From positions 1-64,000 of the forward strand of contig JASJCI010000014.1 in assembly GCA_030066085.1 (NCBI GenBank): 64,000 nt of DNA, written 5' to 3'. Shown one piece after another: positions 58,251 through 64,000 of this stretch. The notes beneath the pieces were generated by a model that did not search any database, was not told the DNA's origin, and saw only the letters and a program-made list of their open reading frames with translations. Positions within the stretch are counted from its first letter, which is position 1; the number at the start of each line of letters is the position of its first letter. The position numbers and the translations under genes are program-made. Source of the stretch: Gammaproteobacteria bacterium (GTDB lineage Bacteria > Pseudomonadota > Gammaproteobacteria > GCA-001735895).

Positions 58251-59114
58251 ATGAACTGGTTCGAGAAACTGCTGCCGTCCAAGATCCGGACATCCGGCGA
58301 AAGCGACAAGAAAAATGTACCGGAGGGATTATGGGCCAAGTGCGACGCCTGCGATGCAATCATTTATCGCGCCGAGCTCGAGCGTAACCAGGAAGTCTGT
58401 ACCAAGTGCAATCACCACATGCGCATCGGCGCCCGGCGCCGCCTCGAGCTGTTTTTCGATGACGACGAGCGGCATGAAATCGCGCCCGGAATCGAAGCCG
58501 AGGACGTGCTGCGTTTTCGCGACGACAAGAAGTACCGGGACCGCCTCGGCCAGGCGCAGAAGCAGACCGGCGAAAAAGATGCCCTGATCGTCATGTACGG
58601 CAAGGTGAACGGTGTCGAAATGGTAGCCGCTGCATTCGAGTTTCGCTTCATGGGCGGCTCGATGGGCTCCGTGGTCGGAGAAAAGTTCGTGCGCGCGGTG
58701 AATGCAGCGCTCGAACACGGCGTACCCCTGATCTGTTTTACCGCCAGCGGCGGTGCGCGTATGCAGGAAGCGCTGTTTTCCCTGTTACAGATGGCCAAGA
58801 CCAGCGCCGCGCTGACCCGGCTGTCGCGCCGAGGATTGCCCTACATCTGTGTGCTGACGGATCCGACCATGGGCGGGGTCTCCGCCAGTTTTGCAATGCT
58901 GGGCGATATTCACATCGGCGAGCCGGGTGCCCTGGTCGGCTTCGCCGGACCACGCGTGATCGAGCAGACCGTGCGCGAAACCCTGCCAGAAGGCTTTCAA
59001 CGCAGCGAATTCCTGCTCGAGCACGGTGCGCTCGACATGATCGTCGATCGGCGCGAGATGCGCGACAAGATCAGCTCGCTGTGCGCGATGCTGACCAGCG
59101 CGCCGGCACCCTGA
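58251..59114 (+). CDS. accD: Acetyl-CoA carboxylase carboxyltransferase beta subunit
   Basis: A 287-aa cytoplasmic subunit that with AccA transfers carboxyl from biotin to acetyl-CoA to make malonyl-CoA. The N-terminal zinc ribbon has Cys31, 34, 50 and 53 (CDAC, CTKC). The carboxyltransferase core includes [39 protein letters not shown] and [18 protein letters not shown]. Confidence 0.97.
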   Translation: MNWFEKLLPSKIRTSGESDKKNVPEGLWAKCDACDAIIYRAELERNQEVCTKCNHHMRIGARRRLELFFDDDERHEIAPGIEAEDVLRFRDDKKYRDRLGQAQKQTGEKDALIVMYGKVNGVEMVAAAFEFRFMGGSMGSVVGEKFVRAVNAALEHGVPLICFTASGGARMQEALFSLLQMAKTSAALTRLSRRGLPYICVLTDPTMGGVSASFAMLGDIHIGEPGALVGFAGPRVIEQTVRETLPEGFQRSEFLLEHGALDMIVDRREMRDKISSLCAMLTSAPAP

Positions 59115-59137
59115 ACGGCGGTAGACCTCGCAGTTCC

Positions 59138-60427
59138 TTGACAGCTCCGGTGGATAAGAATCTCGAGCAGTGGCTCGAATGGCAGATGCGCCTGCATGAT
59201 CGCGCGATCGATCTCGGGCTGGAGCGGGTCGCACCGGTGGCCGATCGACTCGGTCTCGATGACATTGCGGGGCGGGTGGTCACCGTGGCCGGCACCAACG
59301 GCAAGGGGTCGACGGTCGCGGCCTACGAGACCTGGTTGAGTTCAGCCGGATTTCGCGTCGCCAGCTATACCTCGCCACACCTTTTGCGCTACAACGAACG
59401 CATTCGGCTGAACCGGCAGCCGGTCGACGACCGCGCGCTATGCGCCGCGTTTGCCGCGGTAGAAGCGGCGCGCGGTGATCTGGCGCTGACCTATTTCGAG
59501 TTTGGCACGCTCGCCGCGCTGCTGTTGATAAAGGGCTGGCAGCCGGACTTCGCCCTGCTGGAAGTGGGTCTCGGCGGACGGCTCGACGCGGTGAACCTGG
59601 TGGATGCGGACCTGGTACACCTGACCCCGATCGGGCTCGATCACCAGGCCTGGCTGGGGGAAGATCGTGAGCAGATCGGGCGCGAAAAGGCCGGTGTGCT
59701 GCGCGCTGGTATCCCGGTGATCGTGAACGATCCGGACCCTCCCGAGTCGGTACTGGCGGAAGTGCGCCGGCGTCGCTGCCGCATGTTGCGAGTCGGCCAG
59801 GATTACCGTATCGAGAATGCACGCGATGACGGTTTCGACTGGTGTGCACAGGCGCGTCGCATCGGCGTTGCCAGCCCGCTGCCGGGACCTCACCAGCAGC
59901 TCAACCTGGCAGGCGTACTCGCCGGGTTGTCCCGCCTGCTCGACTTCGAGCGATACACCGATGCCCGGATAGGCGGGGGATTCGAGGGATTGCGCGTGGC
60001 GGGGCGCTTCGATACCGTCGACACCCATTTGCCCGCACGGGTGATCGTCGACGTCGGCCACAACCAGGACGCGGCGGGCGTACTGGCGCAGTGCCTGGCG
60101 CCGCTGCGCGCCGCGGGCGCGCGGGTCAGCGTGCTGCTGGGAATGCTGGAGGACAAGCGCGCCGATCAGTTTACCGATGCGCTCGCGTCGCAGGTCGATC
60201 GCTGGTGGCTGCTGGGATTGCCGGGTGAACGGGGTTTGTCCGCGCGCGCGCTCGCCGAGCGGCTGCAGGGACGAATCGCGATCGACGCCTGCTTCGACGA
60301 CGTGGCGTCCGCGCTGGCACACGCGTCGTCAACCGTCGGCAATCAGGATATAATCCTCGTTACCGGCTCCTTTGTAACCGTCGAATTGACATTGCGCGAA
60401 CTCGGCCTCTCCGGCGAAGCGGACTAA
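59138..60427 (+). CDS. folC: Bifunctional folylpolyglutamate/dihydrofolate synthase
   Basis: A 429-aa Mur-ligase-family enzyme that adds glutamate to folates. The P-loop VTVAGTNGKGSTVAA, ASYTSPHLLRYNERIR, LLEVGLGGRLDAVN and DVGHNQDAAGVL are in order. The start is uncertain: TTG 59138 or GTG 59150 (MDKNLEQWLEWQ) both come before the conserved LHDRAIDLGLERV, and an upstream GTG at 59081 would overlap accD. The dedD gene begins 1 bp after its stop. Confidence 0.95.
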   Translation: MTAPVDKNLEQWLEWQMRLHDRAIDLGLERVAPVADRLGLDDIAGRVVTVAGTNGKGSTVAAYETWLSSAGFRVASYTSPHLLRYNERIRLNRQPVDDRALCAAFAAVEAARGDLALTYFEFGTLAALLLIKGWQPDFALLEVGLGGRLDAVNLVDADLVHLTPIGLDHQAWLGEDREQIGREKAGVLRAGIPVIVNDPDPPESVLAEVRRRRCRMLRVGQDYRIENARDDGFDWCAQARRIGVASPLPGPHQQLNLAGVLAGLSRLLDFERYTDARIGGGFEGLRVAGRFDTVDTHLPARVIVDVGHNQDAAGVLAQCLAPLRAAGARVSVLLGMLEDKRADQFTDALASQVDRWWLLGLPGERGLSARALAERLQGRIAIDACFDDVASALAHASSTVGNQDIILVTGSFVTVELTLRELGLSGEAD

Positions 60428-60428
60428 C

Positions 60429-61046
60429 ATGGATCAGAACCTCAAGAACCGTCTGGTTGGCGTCGCGGTAATATTTGCCCTGGCGGTAATATTTCTGCCG
60501 ATGATACTGGACGGCTCGGGTGTGCAAAAAGACCAGCTCGAGGTGGTGATTCCGCCGCAGCCGATGGTCGCCGCGGATGCAAGGTTCGAGACGCGCGTGA
60601 TCGAGCTGCAGCGGCGCGTCGAGGAACTGCCGGAACCCGAAGCGCGTTTCGTCGACGAGAGTAGCCCGCCGGCGACGGCACAAGCGGAACCGACCGCGAG
60701 CGCAATCGAAGCCGAACCCGAAACCGCGGCGAAAACTGCGCAACCGGCAGCGGAACCCGAGACGGTCGCCAGCGTCGCGCCCGAAGCGAAGGCGAAGACA
60801 GGCGGCCAAAGCTGGGTGCTGCAGGTCGGCAGCTTCCAGGATCGCGACAAGGCTCTCGTGCAGCGCGATCGGCTGCGCAAGTCTCGCATAGCCGCGGTTT
60901 TTATCGAACAGTTCGCGGTGAATGGCAAAACCAGTTACCGGGTCCGTCTCGGCCCGTTTCTCAGCCGCGACCAGACCCGGGTCGCGCAGAACAAGATCAA
61001 GGCCAAGCACGACATCGATGGCATTATCATGAAGTATGAAAGATAA
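60429..61046 (+). CDS. dedD: DedD-like SPOR-domain cell division protein
   Basis: A 205-aa membrane protein with a cytoplasmic N-terminus, one helix (residues about 9-27, LVGVAVIFALAVIFLPMIL), a long Pro/Glu/Ala-rich periplasmic linker (about 80-120) and a C-terminal SPOR domain (WVLQVGSFQDRDKALVQRDRL). DedD binds septal peptidoglycan denuded of stem peptides and promotes constriction. Its place between folC and cvpA is the E. coli order. Confidence 0.93.
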   Translation: MDQNLKNRLVGVAVIFALAVIFLPMILDGSGVQKDQLEVVIPPQPMVAADARFETRVIELQRRVEELPEPEARFVDESSPPATAQAEPTASAIEAEPETAAKTAQPAAEPETVASVAPEAKAKTGGQSWVLQVGSFQDRDKALVQRDRLRKSRIAAVFIEQFAVNGKTSYRVRLGPFLSRDQTRVAQNKIKAKHDIDGIIMKYER

Positions 61047-61126
61047 TCCGGCGACAGGCTCGATTTTCGACCACGACGGGCAGCGCCGGGTGCGCTCGAA
61101 TTTGCGTGGCGTACAGGGGTAGGTGA

Positions 61127-61615
61127 ATGAGTTGGCTCGACGTCGTCTTTCTGATCATCATCGCGCTTTCCGCGCTGATCAGCCTGATTCGGGGCTTCGT
61201 CAAGGAGTCGATTTCGCTGGTGACCTGGATCGCGGCGGGTCTGCTTGCCTTTCGTTATTTTGCACCCATGTCCGAACTGTTCGAATCCTATCTCGAATCC
61301 CCGGTGGGACGAGCCCTGCTCGGTTTTGGCTGCATATTCGTCGCCACCCTGATTGTCGGTGCGATCGTGAACTTTATCGTCAGCCAGCTGGTGTCGAAAA
61401 CGGGCCTGAGCGGGACCGACAAGACCCTGGGTGTCGTTTTCGGCGCGGCGCGCGGTGTACTGATAGTGACCATGCTGGTTTTGCTGGCCGGGCTGTTGCC
61501 GCTGAGGGATACCGCCTGGTGGCAGGATTCGGCAAGCGTTGGTTTTTTCGAGGATGTCGGCTCGTGGATCAAGAGCGTGATCCCGGACGACGCGGTAGAC
61601 AAACTGGATTTCTGA
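61127..61615 (+). CDS. cvpA: CvpA membrane protein
   Basis: A 162-aa inner-membrane protein with four predicted helices; SWLDVVFLIIIALSALISLIRGFVKE in two pieces at the N-terminus, and GTDKTLGVVFGAARGVLIV in the middle, are family signatures. Best known in E. coli for colicin V production, but its general role is unclear. It precedes purF by 22 bp. Confidence 0.95.
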   Translation: MSWLDVVFLIIIALSALISLIRGFVKESISLVTWIAAGLLAFRYFAPMSELFESYLESPVGRALLGFGCIFVATLIVGAIVNFIVSQLVSKTGLSGTDKTLGVVFGAARGVLIVTMLVLLAGLLPLRDTAWWQDSASVGFFEDVGSWIKSVIPDDAVDKLDF

Positions 61616-61637
61616 ACCTTGAACGGGATGGTGTGAT

Positions 61638-63152
61638 ATGTGTGGAATCGTCGGCATCGTCAGCCGGGAACCCGTGGCGCAGGTCCTGTACGACGCGTTG
61701 CTCGTGCTGCAGCACCGTGGTCAGGATGCGGCCGGTATCGTCGTCTGTGACGGCAACAAGCTGAACCTGCGCAAGAATAACGGCCAGGTTAGCGATGTTT
61801 TCCACACGCGGCACATGCTCGAACTGACCGGCAACATGGGGATCGGACACGTTCGCTACCCGACTGCCGGCTGCTCTTCGTCGGCCGAGGCCCAGCCGTT
61901 TTACGTCAATTCCCCCTATGGCATCACGCTGGCGCACAATGGCAACCTGACCAATGTCGACAAGCTCAAGGCCGAGCTTTACCAGTCCGACCTGCGGCAT
62001 ATCAATACCGAGTCGGATACCGAGGTGTTGCTGAACGTGTTTGCGCACGAGCTGCACAGCTGTGGCAGCCTGCAGCTGAACGCGGAAGAGATATTCACCG
62101 CGATTACCGAGACCCACAAGCGGATCGAGGGCGCCTACGCGGTGGTCGCGATGCTGACCGGCAAGGGAATCCTGGGGTTCCGCGATCCCAGCGGAATCCG
62201 GCCGGTGGTGTACGGCAAGCGCGAGTCCGATTCCGGCACCGAGTACATGATCGCATCCGAGAGCGTTGCGCTGCAGGCTTCCGGATTCGAGCTGATCGCG
62301 GATCTCAGGCCCGGTGAAGCCGTTTTCATCGACGCGGATGGCGAAATTTTCGTGCGCCAGTGTGCCAGCCATACCGAGCTGACCCCGTGTATCTTCGAGT
62401 ATGTTTACCTGGCGCGCCCGGACTCGATCATCGACGACATCTACGTCTACAAGGCCCGCCTGCGGATGGGCGTGAAGCTGGCGCGCAAGATCCTGCGGCA
62501 GATGCCGGAGCACGACATCGACGTGGTGATACCGATTCCGGATACCAGTCGACCGGCAGCGATGGAGCTTGCTTACCACCTGGGCGTCAAGTTTCGCGAG
62601 GGATTCATCAAGAACCGCTACATCGGTCGGACGTTTATCATGCCGGGACAGAAGATGCGCAAGAAGTCGGTACGGCGCAAACTCAACCCGATCGATATCG
62701 AATTCAAGGGCAAAAACGTACTGCTGGTGGACGACTCGATCGTGCGCGGTACCACCTCGCAGCAAATCATTCAGATGGCCCGCGAGGCCGGTGCGAAGAA
62801 GGTTTATATCGCCTCGGCCGCGCCACCGGTGCGCTATCCGAATGTTTACGGTATCGACATGCCGGCCGCGCACGAGCTGGTGGCACACGACCGCAGCGAG
62901 GAAGAAATCGCGGCAGCGATCGGTGCGGACTGGCTGATCTACCAGGATCTCGACGATTTGATCGACGCGGTGCAGAAGGGCAATCGCGGTATCAAGCGAT
63001 TCGACTGTTCCTGCTTCGATGGCAAGTACGTGACCGCAACCATCGACGACGATTATCTCGACCGGGTCAGCAACCTGCGCAACGACTCGGCGCGTACCCA
63101 GGCCGAGGAACGCCTCAACGTGGTCGGCATGGAACTGCACAACAACGCCTGA
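61638..63152 (+). CDS. purF: Amidophosphoribosyltransferase
   Basis: A 504-aa first enzyme of purine synthesis, glutamine PRPP amidotransferase. The processed nucleophile is Cys2 in MCGIVGIV. The N-terminal glutaminase domain is followed by the phosphoribosyltransferase domain with the PRPP loop [13 protein letters not shown]. Its TGA overlaps the ATG of the L,D-transpeptidase gene. Confidence 0.98.
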   Translation: MCGIVGIVSREPVAQVLYDALLVLQHRGQDAAGIVVCDGNKLNLRKNNGQVSDVFHTRHMLELTGNMGIGHVRYPTAGCSSSAEAQPFYVNSPYGITLAHNGNLTNVDKLKAELYQSDLRHINTESDTEVLLNVFAHELHSCGSLQLNAEEIFTAITETHKRIEGAYAVVAMLTGKGILGFRDPSGIRPVVYGKRESDSGTEYMIASESVALQASGFELIADLRPGEAVFIDADGEIFVRQCASHTELTPCIFEYVYLARPDSIIDDIYVYKARLRMGVKLARKILRQMPEHDIDVVIPIPDTSRPAAMELAYHLGVKFREGFIKNRYIGRTFIMPGQKMRKKSVRRKLNPIDIEFKGKNVLLVDDSIVRGTTSQQIIQMAREAGAKKVYIASAAPPVRYPNVYGIDMPAAHELVAHDRSEEEIAAAIGADWLIYQDLDDLIDAVQKGNRGIKRFDCSCFDGKYVTATIDDDYLDRVSNLRNDSARTQAEERLNVVGMELHNNA

Positions 63153-63691
63153 TGTTGTGGCAGGACATCAGTCGGGAAGTTGCCGCGAAACTCTCGGGTA
63201 ATTCGGCGCTGGCCGACGAACGGCCTTTCATCCTGATCGATTCGGCCGGCCAGCAGCTGCACTGGATCGACATCGATGCAGCCAATAATCGGACCTACCC
63301 GGTTTCCACCGCGGAAAACGGCATCGGCAACCGCGTCGACTCGGGCAAAACCCCGTTCGGTATCCACCGCATCCGTCACAAGATCGGCGGTGGCGAGGCG
63401 CGCGGCATGGTGTTCGTCGGACGCCAGCCGACCGGCAAGGTCGTGCAACACTTCGACAACCGCGATCAGGATGAAATCACGTCCCGGATTCTGTGGCTGG
63501 ACGGACTCGAGCAGGGTATCAACCGGGGCGGTGCCCACGATAGTTTCGAGCGCTACATCTATATCCACGGCACCTCGGACGAAAAACGCATCGGCCAACC
63601 CGTGTCGGCGGGCTGTATCCGGATGAATAACGATGACGTCATCGAGCTGTTCGACGAGGTACTGGTAAACGACCTGGTCGTGATTCGCTGA
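63152..63691 (+). CDS. L,D-transpeptidase-fold (YkuD) protein without a signal peptide
   Basis: A 179-aa YkuD-domain protein. The catalytic signature is complete: His139 (IHGTSDEK) and Cys155 in SAGCIRM with the downstream Asn/Asp. The N-terminus, [16 protein letters not shown], is polar, with no signal peptide or membrane helix, although L,D-transpeptidases work in the periplasm. No alternative start nearby would add one: ATG 63152 is the first in-frame start after purF and overlaps its stop. It lies between purF and metZ. Confidence 0.85.
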   Translation: MLWQDISREVAAKLSGNSALADERPFILIDSAGQQLHWIDIDAANNRTYPVSTAENGIGNRVDSGKTPFGIHRIRHKIGGGEARGMVFVGRQPTGKVVQHFDNRDQDEITSRILWLDGLEQGINRGGAHDSFERYIYIHGTSDEKRIGQPVSAGCIRMNNDDVIELFDEVLVNDLVVIR

Positions 63692-63737
63692 GCTGATCCG
63701 GGATATTCCAGCGCGGCCCCCTGTTTCGAACCCGCGC

Positions 63738-63766
63738 TTGACAAGGCTGAAGCCAGGGCATAACGT
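63738..63766 (+). promoter_or_regulatory. metZ promoter (candidate)
   Basis: A perfect -35 TTGACA (63738-63743), with weak -10 options CATAAC (15-bp spacer) or TAACGT (17-bp spacer). The predicted start, about 63772, falls just before the riboswitch-like element. Confidence 0.5.
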
Positions 63767-63774
63767 TCCATTCT

Positions 63775-63845
63775 GGCGCCGATTTGTTACTCGGCTTGCA
63801 GGCGCCCGGGAAGCAATCTTCCCAGTATAAATTTGCTAAAGAGGG
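63775..63845 (+). promoter_or_regulatory. SAM-II-like riboswitch aptamer upstream of metZ
   Basis: Closing stem GGCGCC (63775-63780) with GGCGCC (63801-63806) encloses GATTTG and CTTGCA. The 3' part reads TATAAATTTGCTAAAGAGGG (63826-63845), matching the SAM-II core as I recall it: GAUUU, UUGCA, GAUAAA, GCUAAA. An extra perfect hairpin GGGAAG-CAAT-CTTCCC (63808-63823) is inserted between the closing stem and the GAUAAA-like segment; typical SAM-II RNAs lack it. It sits 65 bp before the metZ ATG, a gene controlled by SAM-II or SAM-responsive RNAs in other bacteria. Confidence 0.75.
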
Positions 63846-63909
63846 TGGTCTCGAATCCTTTCGCTTTCCATGCCCTCCCGAGTTTTTTCTTGACGGGAGA
63901 AACTCCGAC

Positions 63910-64000
63910 ATGATCAATCAACCCGGTTTCGATACGCTCGCGATCCGCAGCGGCCATACGCGCAGCGCCGAACTCGAACACAGTGAACCCATTTTTGCGA
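63910..64000 (+). CDS. metZ: O-succinylhomoserine sulfhydrylase, N-terminal part (partial)
   Basis: The first 30 codons are in the window, cut by its end. MINQPGFDTLAIRSGHTRSA followed by ELEHSEPIF matches the start of MetZ (FDTLAVRAG...EHSDPMF in Pseudomonas), a PLP enzyme making homocysteine from O-succinylhomoserine and sulfide. The order purF-metZ is shared with Pseudomonas. It is preceded by a GGGAGAAA ribosome site and the riboswitch-like element. Confidence 0.85.
   Translation, partial: MINQPGFDTLAIRSGHTRSAELEHSEPIFA

Noticed and set aside
63826-63831. TATAAA as a -10 box for metZ
   Set aside because: No -35 at suitable spacing, and the bases belong to the conserved 3' part of the riboswitch-like aptamer; TTGACA at 63738 is the better promoter element.

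Overview
This 64 kb window is dense, GC-rich, single-chromosome DNA from a gammaproteobacterium, probably free-living and possibly marine or uncultivated. The evidence is gene order. One end carries corC-lnt-leuS-lptE, holA-proA-nadD-rsfS-rlmH-maf-rng-yhdP-tldD. The other carries the Pseudomonas-like order LysR<>leuCDB-asd-usg-fimV-truA-trpF-accD-folC-dedD-cvpA-purF-metZ. I saw no insertion sequence, CRISPR array, tRNA or rRNA.

Layout. (1) 1-21,014, plus strand: lipoprotein and LPS maturation (lnt, lptE), LeuRS, DNA polymerase III delta, proline, NAD and ribosome factors, RNase G, the AsmA-like YhdP, and TldD. A four-gene cassette at 4,698-9,186 (Sel1 membrane protein, SH3b/vWA exoprotein, ABC ATPase, FtsX-like permease) splits the usual lptE-holA neighbourhood. 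It resembles the PpkA vWA domain and TagT/TagS transporter of the threonine-phosphorylation pathway of some type VI secretion systems, but no T6SS structural gene lies in the window. (2) 9,207-9,445: a GacA-like box, a promoter, and a GGA-rich structured small RNA with a strong terminator, read here as an RsmY/RsmZ/CsrB-type CsrA/RsmA-sequestering RNA. (3) 21,052-46,168: mixed-strand transport and nitrogen metabolism genes. These are an RND pump pair, a half-size asparaginase, an MFS carrier, rimK-rimB with an aspartoacylase-like gene, an ArgE-like deacetylase and a DUF1028 protein. They continue with a RidA/LysR/TMADH-like/cupin group, an acetylpolyamine amidohydrolase with an amidase and an FAD oxidase, glutaryl-CoA dehydrogenase with a class III CoA-transferase, and a proline-racemase-family enzyme. 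(4) 46,223-64,000: DUF2914, LysR, leucine biosynthesis, fimV and the purF block, ending in the start of metZ behind a SAM-II-like riboswitch.

How it fits together. The two outer blocks are conserved housekeeping operons with short gaps and frequent stop/start overlaps. The middle block looks like scavenging of amines, amino acids and polyamines. The most unusual signals are non-coding or contextual: the GacA-box/RsmZ-like RNA beside a PpkA/TagTS-like cassette, and the SAM-II-like aptamer with an extra hairpin upstream of metZ. Function calls rest on motifs and recalled family knowledge; no database search was run.
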